Assembly: GCA_965218935.1 (NCBI GenBank)
Contig: CBDCMH010000004.1
Location: forward strand, 62,001-126,000
DNA: 64,000 bases
From: JADFOI01 sp965218935
GTDB taxonomy: Bacteria > Acidobacteriota > UBA6911 > RPQK01 > JADFOI01
Direction: 5' to 3'
Shown here: positions 52,838-63,900 of the stretch, one piece after another
Layout: each line of letters begins with the position of its first letter
Numbering within the stretch: position 1 is the stretch's first letter
Position numbers and translations under genes: made by a program
The notes under the pieces: model-generated
What the model saw: only the letters and a program-made list of their open reading frames with translations
What the model was told of the DNA's origin: nothing
Database searches by the model: none

Positions 52838-54331
52838 ATTGCCTCATCAAAAATCTATTCGAAATGGATACGTTGCCTCATTAAAAAATCTATTCGAAAT
52901 TGCCTGGCCCTGAGCAGGGGAATAGAAGTGTCCTCCATGAAGGAATGGAGGGCACCAATGAGGTTAACGATGGCAGAAAAGCGTGTATTGATCAAAAGTT
53001 TTGCCCCCCGCTACCGGAAGAAGGGCAAGAAGGTGAAGGGGGAAGTGTTGACGGAGTTTACCCAAATGACGGGCTACAACCGCTGCTATGGAGCCTATCT
53101 GCTTCGCCACCAGGGCAAGCGGATCCGGTTGAGCCCCAAGCTGGTGGCGGTAGGGGATATCGGCAAGAGAGTACGGCGAGAGCGGGCCCGCAAATACGAC
53201 CAGAAAGTTCTAAAGGCGCTGACGATGATCTGGGAGATACTGGACTATTTGTGTGGCAAACGTCTGGTCGCGATTTTGCCGGAAGTGGTACCCATTTTAC
53301 AAAGACATGGGGAACTGAAAGTGGATGCCAGCACCCATGAGCGGTTGATGCAGATCAGCGCCGCCACCATCGATCGGCTGCTGGAGCCCGAAAGGTGCAA
53401 GCACCGTCTCAAAGGACGATCCGGAACCAAGCCGGGAACGCTGCTCAAACACCAGATTCCGATCAAGCGTTTCGCCGACTGGCAGGAGGATCGCCCCGGT
53501 TTTGTGGAAGTGGACCTGGTGGGCCATGAGGGAGGCCAGGGTCGGGGGGACTACCTTCAAACCCTGGATGTGACGGACGTGTACACGGGCTGGACAGAGG
53601 TCCGAGCGGTGCGCAATAAGGCCCAGGTGTGGGTCCTGGAAGCGATGAAGCTGCTTCAGAAGCGCTCGCCCTTCCCTTGGCTGGGGATGGCTTCGGACAA
53701 CGGCAGCGAGTTCATCAACAAGCACTTGATTCGTTTTTGTGAGCAGGAAAAGATCAGCTTCAGCCGAACCCGCCCCTCGCGCAAGAATGACAACCCTTAT
53801 GTGGAGCAGAAAAACTATTCGGTGGTTCGGCGGGCCGTGGGTTATGCTCGCTACGAGGGAGAGCGAGAACAGGAGCTGGTGAACGAGTTGTACGATCGGC
53901 TGCGACTGCAGATCAACTTTTTCAAGCCGGTCATGAAGATGGTGGCCAAGCAACGTCGAGGGTCTCGGATCTGGAAAAAGTATGATGTGCCGAAAACTCC
54001 CTACCGGAGGATCTGCGAGTCCCCTGAGGTGGCGGACAAGATCAAGCGGGAACTGGCCCGAGAGTATGAGAAGCTCAATCCGGCCCAGCTGGCACGGCAG
54101 ATCGGCTGGCTTCAGAATTGCCTTTTGCTCAAACCGACTCCTGAGCAGAAGAAACGATGGGAAGCGGGCTGGATGTGAAAATCTTTCTCTTGCTGCAGGC
54201 TGCGGGTGTTGGGCAAGGGGTTGCCACTCCTCTGGTTGGTGCTTTTTACCACCACTTTTTGCAATCCCTTTCGGATAGATTCTTAGTGAGGCAACGAATA
54301 CCCTTTGGAATAGATTTTTACGTGAGGCAAC
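52838..54331 (+). mobile_element. ISNCY-like element with doubled terminal repeats
   Basis: Each end holds two copies of TTGCCTCA..AAAATCTATTC-type sequence about 34 bp apart: 52839-52864 and 52873-52899 on the left, 54269-54294 and 54304-54330 (reversed) on the right. They look like paired transposase binding sites. No clear target duplication. Confidence 0.85.
52958..54178 (+). CDS. ISNCY-like transposase (rve integrase core)
   Basis: 406 residues from ATG 52958, with GGAGGG at 52947-52952 favouring it over an upstream GTG. Core residues sit in FVEVDLVGHE, MASDNGSEF and DNPYVEQKNYS (D, D, E). Family resembles the integrase-core transposases grouped with ISNCY. Confidence 0.85.
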   Translation: MRLTMAEKRVLIKSFAPRYRKKGKKVKGEVLTEFTQMTGYNRCYGAYLLRHQGKRIRLSPKLVAVGDIGKRVRRERARKYDQKVLKALTMIWEILDYLCGKRLVAILPEVVPILQRHGELKVDASTHERLMQISAATIDRLLEPERCKHRLKGRSGTKPGTLLKHQIPIKRFADWQEDRPGFVEVDLVGHEGGQGRGDYLQTLDVTDVYTGWTEVRAVRNKAQVWVLEAMKLLQKRSPFPWLGMASDNGSEFINKHLIRFCEQEKISFSRTRPSRKNDNPYVEQKNYSVVRRAVGYARYEGEREQELVNELYDRLRLQINFFKPVMKMVAKQRRGSRIWKKYDVPKTPYRRICESPEVADKIKRELAREYEKLNPAQLARQIGWLQNCLLLKPTPEQKKRWEAGWM

Positions 54332-54437
54332 GGGCCCCTTTTTCTCTGCCAGACAACAGGTGAAAGACCCCCCGACTATTCAGAAATCGAACCAGCGGGT
54401 ATAGTGAGTCGGTGTTGAACAAACCGAGGAGGAACTC

Positions 54438-54911
54438 ATGAAGGACCTGAAGGCCAAGGATATCATGAACACGGATGTACTCTCTGTCAGGGATGATATG
54501 ACCGTTCAGGAATTGGCCAGTTTTTTGACCGAAAGAGAAATCTTGGGGGCACCGGTAGTGGACTCGGAAGGGGAAGTCGTGGGTGTGGTGTCCTGTACGG
54601 ATATCGTCCAAAGTACCACCACAGAGGCCAACATCCTCCTGGAAAAATCCACCCCAGGATTTTATGAGCACGGTTGGGAGGACAAACTCGATCCGGACGA
54701 AATGGTGAGGATGCACGTTGAAGAAAATGAGTCCGTGCCGGTGAGGGAAATCATGACCCCAACCATCTACACCGTTCCGGAGGATACGTCTCTCTCTGAA
54801 ATTGCCAAGGCTATGGTGGCCGGCCGAATCCACAGACTTCTTGTGACTCGAGGCTCTCGACTGGTGGGGATTATTACCACCCTGGACATGTTGAAGATTT
54901 TCTTCAAATAG
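54438..54911 (+). CDS. CBS-domain protein
   Basis: 157 residues with two CBS motifs: AKDIMNTDVLSVRDDMTVQE near the start and VREIMTPTIYTVPEDTSLSE near 105, plus VVGVVSCTDIV and LVGIITTLDML. A stand-alone CBS pair usually binds adenosyl nucleotides and regulates a partner. GAGGAGG precedes the ATG. Confidence 0.9.
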   Translation: MKDLKAKDIMNTDVLSVRDDMTVQELASFLTEREILGAPVVDSEGEVVGVVSCTDIVQSTTTEANILLEKSTPGFYEHGWEDKLDPDEMVRMHVEENESVPVREIMTPTIYTVPEDTSLSEIAKAMVAGRIHRLLVTRGSRLVGIITTLDMLKIFFK

Positions 54912-54965
54912 AATTCAGTAGCTCATGCTCCATCCCCTTCCTGGTCATGCACTCGAGTAACCATC

Positions 54966-55140
54966 TTCTGCAAACTCTTGAGCCATCGGAGAGGCCATCC
55001 TCTACTATGCACAGCACACTATGCCTCTGGAAGTCTGCCTCTGAAAGAGGGCCTACTGGAGCTAATGGAGCAACTGGAGGAGAAGGGTCTGGACGTGCTC
55101 AAACCCTACAAAACCGGCAACCTGGCCCGGCGCTTACTTA
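54966..55140 (+). pseudogene. Decayed gene fragment
   Basis: Frames broken by a shift near 55040 read GEAILYYAQHTMPLEV and then LKEGLLELMEQLEEKGLDVL with KPYKTGNLARR. The text is protein-like, but I do not recognise the family. It ends against the YjbQ-like gene on the other strand. Confidence 0.4.
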
Positions 55141-56203
55141 AAACGAACAAAAGCGACTTTGAGCCGGCGTGTTTGAGCCTGGGCCTTCTTCCACTGCACG
55201 AGGATGGGGCTCTGGTAGTTCCCTTGCACGATAGAGCCCGTCCCATCCCGGCCCTGCTGGGAGACCAGAAGGCTCAGCGATCGCTTCAATCCCAGGAAGC
55301 GCGCAGCGGGTACGGCTTGGACCTTGTTGATGATGCGTTCCAAGAGTGACTCGCTCAGTCCCAGGGCGTCCAGGAACTCATTGACCACCTGTACCAAGTC
55401 GTACTCTGCGTAGTTCTTGGCTTTGGCGGGGATGGCCCTGGGATCGCGGAGCATATGCCTACCCTTTTCGGCCATGAATCGAAAGGGGTTGCGCAGCACC
55501 TCCGCCAAATCGTGCGTCATCAGCAGCGTTTCGTATTCATTGACGGTAAGACCGGCATGACGCTCGTTCGGTGCCAGAGAGATGTCAATCCGGCCATTGA
55601 CGATCTCATAGTGTTCCAGCAGTTCGTGGAGCTGATCAAACAAGCCGAGACGGGTATCTTTGAGGTTTACCGAGTCCACGGGATGGCGGGAGAGTGGTAT
55701 CCCCACCACCGTCTTGTCCACCAGTTCCTCCTCAGTGTAGCCAATCACCGTGGTTTGACGTTGGCGACTGGTGTCACTGTAGATGCCGTCCAAATCGACA
55801 AAGTAAACCGGAGTTTTCGGGGAGTTATGATAAGTCACACAATTTCTCAGGCCCGATCCAATGAAAGTCAGATGAGAATCAGCATTTCGTGGCTCCCCAC
55901 GGCGCTGCTCCTCGCTCAGCTCGCTGCGTAGATGGAGTTGATCATGCTGATAGTTGGCTTCGGGTGGAAACAGCTTCTGGAAAGACTGCACAAAAGCGTG
56001 GAGGGAATCGCGACTATGTTCAGCCGCCGGCAGAAGCTCTGGTCGAAGTAGCCAGCCGTTGTGTGGTAAGAGTAATAAAAGGCTTTTTGAAAGCGCGACA
56101 GGATATCGCCAAACTGCTCAGTGATGCGCTCGCTCACATTGATAATATCTACACGGGCCTGCGGGGTGAGCTCCAGGGTGATCTCTGTTCTCGGGAATAC
56201 CAT
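55134..56203 (-). pseudogene. YjbQ-like (UPF0047) protein, one frameshift
   Basis: N-terminal MVFPRTEITLELTPQARVDI, then the family hallmark YSYHTTAGYF, then a frame change near 56047-56050, then LFPPEANYQHD, NADSHLTFIGSGL and VYFVDLDGIY. One extra C there restores TAGYLRPELLPAAE and a 356-residue protein. YjbQ proteins have thiamine-phosphate-synthase-like activity in some species; this one is much longer than the classic 130-140 residues. SD AAGG precedes the ATG at 56203. Confidence 0.7.
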
Positions 56204-56287
56204 CACTAACCTTGCGTCGTTCAGGAGCTTAGGCTCAGCTCCAAAGAAAGTCAAAGAGTCGACACCTCTCTATTATATCTTTTTGAG

Positions 56288-57781
56288 GTGAAAAAGGCTG
56301 TCAGCATCCTCTTGTCAAAAGGACCGGGTTCAAAAGAAATCCTCATGGTCAAGCGCGAGTCCCGCCTTCCCTTTTTGGGGGGATACCTCGCCTTTCCGAC
56401 GGGCACCCTGGAAAAAGAAGATCATGAAACGGCACGCGCACATCTTTCCTTCCATGGTGACGCAGCAGAGGACTTCCCCGCCTTTGTAGCCGCGGCCGCT
56501 CGTGAGCTGTTCGAAGAAACCGGGGTTTGGCTGGCTCGCGGGACCCTTCTGTCCCGGGACAAGCTGCGGGACTACCGAAGCCAGATTCTCGACCATCAGA
56601 TTCGCTTCTCCGAGGTTTTGAAACGGGAAAATCAACGGCTGGACAGCAAAGACTTTACACCGATGTTCCCCATCACCACTCCCCAGTCCATCCTCAGACA
56701 TTACGATACCTGGTTCCTGCATTGTCACATTCGGGCTGAAGACGAGATGGAAATCTGGCCCGGAGAGGTGGAGGAGGGCTACTTCATCACTCCCGAAGAA
56801 GTCCTGGAACGCTGGCGGCAAGGAACGGTGTTGATTGCTCCTCCCCTGCCCCTCCTTCTTCATGAGCTGGCCCCTCGCCACTGCGAAAGCTTTCTTCCAG
56901 AGGCGCGTCAGCTGGGCGAATCGTTGAATCGGGGCAAACTGCAACAGATTTATTTCACCCCGGGAGTGCTGCTGGCGCCCCTCAGGACTCCGACCAAACC
57001 CCCTGCTACCCACACCAACGCCTACCTGGTGGGGGACCAAAAACTCTATCTGATCGACCCGGCCACTCCCCACTCTTCCGAACAAGAGAAGCTCTGGGAA
57101 CTGCTGGATGAACTCCTGGCCCAGGGAAAGAGCCTTGAAGGGATCCTTTTGACCCACCATCATCCCGACCACGTGGGCGCCGTCATCGAGTGTCAACGGC
57201 GTTATCAACTTCCTCTTTACGCCCATCAACTGACCTCCCAGTATCTCCCCGATATCGATTTTTCAGGATCCCTGGAACACGGACAGGAGTTGGACCTGGG
57301 TCTTTCGCCCGACGCCCGACCCGACTGGAAATTGCGCGTCTACCATCTTCCTGGACACGCTCCGGGTCATCTTGTCTTTCAGGAAACTCGCTACCAGGCG
57401 GTGATCGCCGGTGATCTCATTTCGACTCTTTCTTCCATGCTCATCGATCCGACGGATGGTCACCTGGGCACCTACATCGAGTCTCTTCACTTTTTGGAGT
57501 CGGTAACGAACGGACATCTTTATCCGAGTCATGGCCCACCTGCCCGGGAGGGTCGAAGAGTTGTCCATAAAGCCCTGGACCATCGCTACAAACGAAAACA
57601 GCAAATTCTCGGGACGCTGGACACCCACCCACAAACTCTCGAAAAGCTGGTGAACGACATTTACGCGAAGTTCGATCAAAGAACGAAAAAACTGGCCCGG
57701 CGCTCTCTACACTCGAGCCTCATTCAACTGATCGAGGAGGGGGAGGCCGAGGAAACAGAACAAGGCTACCGCCGAAAGTAG
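56288..57781 (+). CDS. NUDIX hydrolase fused to metallo-beta-lactamase domain
   Basis: 497 residues. The NUDIX box AARELFEETG (about residue 72) lies in an N-terminal domain. The C-terminal MBL domain has THHHPDHVG (about 285), the downstream H in LPGHAPGH and D in IAGDLIS, which bind two metals. A DUF-type helical tail follows. Similar fusions occur in bacteria and animals. Substrate unknown. Start is the GTG at 56288. AddB begins 11 bases after the stop. Confidence 0.85.
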   Translation: MKKAVSILLSKGPGSKEILMVKRESRLPFLGGYLAFPTGTLEKEDHETARAHLSFHGDAAEDFPAFVAAAARELFEETGVWLARGTLLSRDKLRDYRSQILDHQIRFSEVLKRENQRLDSKDFTPMFPITTPQSILRHYDTWFLHCHIRAEDEMEIWPGEVEEGYFITPEEVLERWRQGTVLIAPPLPLLLHELAPRHCESFLPEARQLGESLNRGKLQQIYFTPGVLLAPLRTPTKPPATHTNAYLVGDQKLYLIDPATPHSSEQEKLWELLDELLAQGKSLEGILLTHHHPDHVGAVIECQRRYQLPLYAHQLTSQYLPDIDFSGSLEHGQELDLGLSPDARPDWKLRVYHLPGHAPGHLVFQETRYQAVIAGDLISTLSSMLIDPTDGHLGTYIESLHFLESVTNGHLYPSHGPPAREGRRVVHKALDHRYKRKQQILGTLDTHPQTLEKLVNDIYAKFDQRTKKLARRSLHSSLIQLIEEGEAEETEQGYRRK

Positions 57782-57791
57782 CAAAGAACAC

Positions 57792-60700
57792 ATGTCTTCT
57801 GATTGGGTACTGGCGCCATCGTTTCCTGAACTCCTGGATCCCCTGCTGGAGAAGCTGCGACAATGTTGTCTGGACGATCCTTTGGCGCCCAAGTGGATCG
57901 TGGTCCCCACTTCAACGGCCGCCAATCACCTTCGCCTCAAACTGGGACAAGAGGTCGAGGAAGCGGTCTGGGCAGGCGTGCGCCTGATCCCACTCACCTA
58001 CTTTCTGCGACGGCTCGGGGAAGCCGCCGAGCCCGCTTCCCATCAACGCTGGGGGCCGGCTCTGGATCTCCTTCTCTTCGAACTTGTCGAGCAGCTCCCT
58101 GTGAGTTCCCCGCTGTCACGGCTGCAGCACATGCCCAGTGGTTACCGTCTGCTCCGCCCCACCTTTTTGGATCTGGCAGATGGAGGCTTTGGCCTCGATC
58201 AGTTGGACATTGTGGAGGAGCTGGCAAAGGAACCCGATTTGGCTCCTCTGGAACAGCAAACCCTCCAGCTTTATGGGGCCTGGATCCGAGTGTTGGCTCA
58301 GCAAGATCGGGGTTGGGAACCCCTGGCACATCAGCGGATCCCCGAGTGGATCATGGAAGTCGATACACAAACCCTCATGGCTGCTCTAGCCTGCGAGAGC
58401 GGACAGACTCCACAGGTGTTCGTGTATGGTTTTTACGGCTTCACCGATGTCAACGCTCAGGTCATCGCGGCCCTGGGAAGACGGATTGATCTGACCCTCT
58501 TCTATCCCTTTGTGAAAAAGGGAAAGAAGGCACACCCTGCATTCTCCTTCGGCCAGCCTGTTCTGGAGGATCTCAAGGTTCGGTTGGGCACAGCGCTCAC
58601 GGTCGAACCCGACTCTGCGGGAGTCGACGAACAGGAGGGTTCCCCCGAGAGCATCCGCTTTTTCCTCCCCACCTTTCCTGAAGGGAAAGTTCCAGACCAA
58701 CCCCCTTTCCTTACCTTCCAATATGCCTCGGGAATCCGGGCCGAAGTCCTCTCAGCAGCCCTTCGCGTGCGTCGGTGGATGGACGATCCGGAGCATCCGA
58801 TTCCTGCCGCGGAGATCATGGTGGTGGCACCGGACAGCGCACCCTATTTCGATTCGATGCGAGAGGTTTTCGCTGCCTTCGCCATCCCTCTTCGCACGGT
58901 CGACGTTCCTGTGGGACTGAGTCCCGGCGGCCGCCCCTTACGCATGCTGGCCCGCATCTGGGAGGACCAGGCTTCAGCTGAGTGGCTTCTGGCTTACTTG
59001 CGGGACTATCCGGTGGCGGCTGCTCGAGGGATCAACCTGGACGAATTCGAACGGAAAGTCCGCCAATTAGGGGTTTGGGGAGATAGCAGCTGGAACGCTC
59101 TCCTTCCTCCCGAGCCCAACCACCCTCAGGTCCGGGAGAGCTATCTTCCCAGCTTCACCAGCCAGGAGAAGGCACTGGTCCAGGAAATTCTGGATCTGTG
59201 GGGAAGGGGTTCGAGGACTCAGGAGCGCACCTTCACGCCGAAGCGAGCTGCTCATTTTCTGAACAAGCTCCGGGAAAGGTGGCTCCATGAACCCACCCTT
59301 TTGGACCCCTTGGTGGAAGCCCTCCAGTTCATGGAATCGTACCGCCCAGACCTGCCCATTAAAGAGTCGATGCTCCGGGAAATGCTCCTCCAGGTTGTCG
59401 ACGATCTGGTGCAGAGCGATCCCCTGGACCGCCCCGGCGTCCTTTTCGTGCCTTCCATGCGAGCCCGCAGCCTGACCTCAAGAGCGACCGTCCTGTTGGG
59501 ACTGGCCTCGGGAACCTGGCCTCCGCGTATCGAGGAGGATCCCCTTTTCTCCGACGCTTCACGGAGACGTCTGATGAGCAAAGCCCGCGACGTGGGACAT
59601 CTGCTGCCGGTCAAGTCCCAGGTCAGCGAGGAAATGTCAATGCTCTTCTTTCTGTTGAACACCTCAGCCGAGCAGGTTCATTGGGTGATTCCGGAAAGTG
59701 ACGATACGGGGCGAAGCGTGGCCCCTACCCCCTGGGTGCAGCGCTACATTCAACGCTGGGGCGGCGAACAGACCGAAACGGCGTGGAGCCGCATTCCCCG
59801 TGGACCGGCCCAGCAGGGAGAAGATCTCCTCAAACTGGACTCACAGGGCGGCTCCTTTCTTCCCCCTGATTTTCTGGTCCTCCTTCATCCCGACAGAACG
59901 AGCCTCCTCTCCGGGGAGATCCCTTACCCTTACCTTCTTCAAGCAAGAGAATTGAGGGGTCGAGAGCTGGACTGGAATGGACATATTCCGTCAGCCGCCC
60001 TGCCCGCAGGAAGGGAAGGAGAGCGAGTCAACGTGACCGATCTTGAGGTCCTGGCCAAATGTCCTTACCGTTTTTATGCGGACCGGTCAATGAAATGGAA
60101 ACCTTTGATCGCCCTTCAATTTGTAGACGAAATGAATCCACTGGATTGGGGAAGTCTGGTTCACAGTTTCCTGGAACACCTGATCGAGCCCGCACTCGGC
60201 CCGAAAACTTCCATGAAGGAAATCGCCGAATCCCTGTTGCGCTCTGAAGCAAAGGAGCTGGGTCAGGCTGCCAGGGAGTTTTTTGCCCGATTATCCCAGC
60301 GATTGGAAGTGCTGCCTCCTGTGTTTCGCCAGGCAGCGCTGAACAGACTGGAAAAGACGATCCAGGACTATCTGCAAGAGGTGGTGAAACACGGCCCTGA
60401 GGAAGATGTTCCGATGGACCTCGAATTCAAGAAGAGAGTTCCTTTTCCAGGTCTGGAAGAACTTCTGATTTCAGGACAGATGGACCGCATTGACCAACAG
60501 GATGGCCAGTTGCACATCTATGACTACAAGAGCGGCTCAGCACCCTATCCGAAACAGCTGGAGCGGGACGTTTCCCTGGGATATCGGGTGCAGTCCATCC
60601 TCTATCCCTGGATTTTCCATCACCCGAAAACGGAGTCTGAGACGGGATTCTCTTTTGTCTTTTTGGGGGATTCTCCCCCCAAGGAAATGCCGGTGAAGAC

Positions 60701-60941
60701 CCAACCGGTGGTTGAGGAGTTCCTGCAGCCACTGGCCGAAATTCTCCAGAAGGGAATGTACTTGCCCACTCCAACCCAGACCCTGAAATTGAATGACATC
60801 GAGGGGGCCCATTCCTGCCACTATTGTGAATTCCTCTCTCTTTGCCGCCGCTTTGATCGAGGCGCCCATGATCGCTATTCCAGTTTCCTGAAGAGCCAGC
60901 TTCCCGCTCGCCTGAAGGCCATGAAGGAAAATCATCCATGA
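57792..60941 (+). CDS. addB: AddB/RexB-like PD-(D/E)XK nuclease
   Basis: 1,049 residues. The C-terminal nuclease has ISGQMDRIDQ and IYDYKSG (the D and K of the motif). Cysteines in AKCPYRF and SCHYCEFLSLCRR could bind the Fe-S cluster of AddB. The large N-terminus is helicase-like without a clear Walker A. It forms, with the next gene, a double-strand-break end-processing complex. It overlaps AddA by 4 bases (ATGA). Confidence 0.8.
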   Translation: MSSDWVLAPSFPELLDPLLEKLRQCCLDDPLAPKWIVVPTSTAANHLRLKLGQEVEEAVWAGVRLIPLTYFLRRLGEAAEPASHQRWGPALDLLLFELVEQLPVSSPLSRLQHMPSGYRLLRPTFLDLADGGFGLDQLDIVEELAKEPDLAPLEQQTLQLYGAWIRVLAQQDRGWEPLAHQRIPEWIMEVDTQTLMAALACESGQTPQVFVYGFYGFTDVNAQVIAALGRRIDLTLFYPFVKKGKKAHPAFSFGQPVLEDLKVRLGTALTVEPDSAGVDEQEGSPESIRFFLPTFPEGKVPDQPPFLTFQYASGIRAEVLSAALRVRRWMDDPEHPIPAAEIMVVAPDSAPYFDSMREVFAAFAIPLRTVDVPVGLSPGGRPLRMLARIWEDQASAEWLLAYLRDYPVAAARGINLDEFERKVRQLGVWGDSSWNALLPPEPNHPQVRESYLPSFTSQEKALVQEILDLWGRGSRTQERTFTPKRAAHFLNKLRERWLHEPTLLDPLVEALQFMESYRPDLPIKESMLREMLLQVVDDLVQSDPLDRPGVLFVPSMRARSLTSRATVLLGLASGTWPPRIEEDPLFSDASRRRLMSKARDVGHLLPVKSQVSEEMSMLFFLLNTSAEQVHWVIPESDDTGRSVAPTPWVQRYIQRWGGEQTETAWSRIPRGPAQQGEDLLKLDSQGGSFLPPDFLVLLHPDRTSLLSGEIPYPYLLQARELRGRELDWNGHIPSAALPAGREGERVNVTDLEVLAKCPYRFYADRSMKWKPLIALQFVDEMNPLDWGSLVHSFLEHLIEPALGPKTSMKEIAESLLRSEAKELGQAAREFFARLSQRLEVLPPVFRQAALNRLEKTIQDYLQEVVKHGPEEDVPMDLEFKKRVPFPGLEELLISGQMDRIDQQDGQLHIYDYKSGSAPYPKQLERDVSLGYRVQSILYPWIFHHPKTESETGFSFVFLGDSPPKEMPVKTQPVVEEFLQPLAEILQKGMYLPTPTQTLKLNDIEGAHSCHYCEFLSLCRRFDRGAHDRYSSFLKSQLPARLKAMKENHP

Positions 60942-63900
60942 GCACACGGCCGTCTGCCCCACTTTCCGACGCAGCCGCTCGCAGGGAGGCGATGACGACT
61001 CCTCATCACGCCTTTGTGTGGGCGAGTGCGGGTACCGGAAAGACTCATACCCTGGCATTGCGAGCGCTTTACCTCCTCTTGAATGCCCCCTTTCTCTCTC
61101 CACAGGAGGGCGACGGGCAGGGCCCTGCGGGCGAGATCGGTTCCCTTTACAGCGCTCCCTCGCGGCAGGAACGTCTGAAGTCCGCCCGGGCCATCATTGG
61201 TTCCCTGATCCTCACCACTTTCACGCGCAAAGCCGCTGCCGAAATGCAGACCCGACTTTACCGCTACCTGGAGAGTGTCACTGCGGCCCAAACTCCTTCC
61301 CATCTGGAAACTGAAGATCCGCTGTTTTACGAGATCATTCAGACGGTTTTGAACAATCTGGAATCGGGGCAAAACATGCCCTTGTTCGCCGGGCTGGGTG
61401 GGGAGGAATCCTTCCATCGTCTTCAGGCCGGAGCCCAGGCGTTATACGAACAGGCTGGGGAACTGCAAATCTCCACCATCCACAGCTTCGCAGCCTCCAT
61501 CCTTCGCCGCCATCCCCTCCAGGCGGGGATTCCGCCAACGTCCCGTTTCGCCAGGGAAGACGAAGACGATCTACTCGGGTTAGAAGATCAGGTCCTGGAG
61601 CGCTGGTGGCAACGAAAGGTCTTGTCCGACCCTCAGCTGCAGAAAGAACTGGCCCAGCTGCTCACAGTGGTGCCGGTCAGACACATCCGTGAGTGGCTGA
61701 CGTACAGCTATCAGTCTCCCTGGATGGCCAAAGAATCTGAAGCTCTTCCCCTGGAGGGCGAAAAGGAGATACAGAAACTGGTCGATGCAGGCCATGCCCT
61801 GGTCCAATCCCTGTCCAGAGGGGGAGGCTCCAGAATTGAAGGAAACCGCGACCGGTTGGATCAGATACTCCAGGGCATCACATCCCGTCAAAAAGGAGCC
61901 TTCAGGGAGCTGTGCGACTTCATCCTGCGAACCAAGCGGGACTTATTCCTGCATGACAAGATTACGAAAACAGTCCGCCGCGCGATCGAGGGCCTTGCCC
62001 CCGAACATTTGTGCTACTTCCAATCCTGGACCGCTTTCTATATCCCCGCACTCCGCATCTGCCTGGCTCAGGAGTTTGCACCCATCTGGGCGGTCTGGAC
62101 CCGGTTCCTGGGGCGCTTCGTCGACTGGGCCGAGGAAGCCGCTATGCGAGAGCTGGGTCTGATTACCTTCGACGAGATGATTCGTCTGGCGGTCAGACTG
62201 CTCGAGCAGCACCCTTCCATCCGCCGGGCCGAACAGGCGAAGCTTCGAGCCTTGCTCGTGGATGAGTTCCAGGATACGGATCCGGACCAGCTTCGGCTCT
62301 TCAAGGCCCTGCTGAAGCATGACCCCGACGACCCACATGAGGTCCTCGGTTTCTTCGTGGGAGACACGAAACAATCCATCTACCGCTTCCGCAGCGCCGA
62401 TGTTCCCTCTATCGATGATTTTTGCCGCCGCTATGAAAGTCATACGGGATGCCAATTGAAACAGACCGAGTTTCGTCTCAAGACCAGCTTTCGGAGCGTG
62501 AAAGCGGTAACCCGATTTGTAAATCACTTCTTCGAAAAAGAACTGACGCTGGCAAGCAAAGATGAAGCACTGGTTCCTTTTCGAACTGATGAGGAAGTCC
62601 TTCCGGAATGGATTTTTACCGACACCGACGGCGAAGGGAGGAATTTCAACGTCGATCAGGGGCGAAGCTACGCAGCGGCCCAAACCCTGGAGATGATCCA
62701 GGAGTACCTGGAGAGTTCCGCTTCGGAAAAGCCTCCCTATAAAGATATCCTGGTTCTGGTGAGAGACTGGCGGCAGGTTGATGCTCTCCTGCCGGTTCTT
62801 CAGAATGCCGGAATTCCCGTCATCAGCAGCGGCGCCAAGACCTTCTATCGCCAACCGGAGGTCCTGGATCTGTTGAATCTGCTTATCGCGCTCCTTCATC
62901 CTCAGGATAAACTGGCCACAGCGGCCGTCCTGCGAGGTCCTCTTCTCTATCTTTCCGATCCACAGCTCCACGACCTGCTGAAGGAAATTCCTCCTGAGCG
63001 GCTGTTTCACTCGCAACAGCCTCTTCCTGAATCTCTTCCTGAGGAAGTCCGAGCTCGGATCAAGCATCTGCGAAAACTGGCCGCAGGACGCCTCGAGTCA
63101 ACGCTGGCGGAATGGCTGGGGGAAGTCCGAGCCTTCATCCCCACGGCTCTCTACACCCAACCTGGGGACTGGGAGGGAAGACCTTTGGTCCGAATCGGTC
63201 GGGTGTTTGAGAATTTTAAGGAGGCCATGGAGATGACCGTGATTCCGCCGCTGGTCTGGCTGTTGAAGCAGCGCACCCGGGCTGCGGAAACCGGCCGGTG
63301 GGACAGTGACAACCCGGGAGAAGATATTACGGTCGCTACCGAAAACGTTGAGGCGGTACGGGTGATGACCATTCACAAAGCCAAAGGACTGGAAGGACGC
63401 TTTACTATCGTCTATGGGTGGAGTTCAGTTCTCTCCGACTTGGGAGATTCACCCGCAAAGTGGAAAAATCCGGAGGTGCTCAGCCTGACGGATGACAAGG
63501 GTCAAAAAGTGCAGGCCTTTTCCCTTCAATGGGGCCCACTCAAGATCGTCTCCTCATCCTATTCGGAAGCGTTGGAGGAGGAGCGCAAAGGCGTCCGGGC
63601 TGAGGCCGAACGCCTGGCCTACGTGGCCGTCACCCGTGCCCGTGATCGCATGGCCCTCTTGTGTCCCAGATCGAAGCACCGTCCTTTTCCGGATAGAATC
63701 CAGGACTTCATCGGCTCGGCCCGGCAGAAGATTTTGGCTGGGTCGGGTAGTGGGCATGCTGATATTTGTAACGGCCATCTGCGTTTCATCCATCGGCCCG
63801 GTTTTGAAATCACCCCTCCCGAAGTGCCCTCTCCCTCGGTGAGCCTTCAGGAGGACGTTTATCAATCTCTTTGGAAACAGCGCTACCTGGAATTCAAGTC

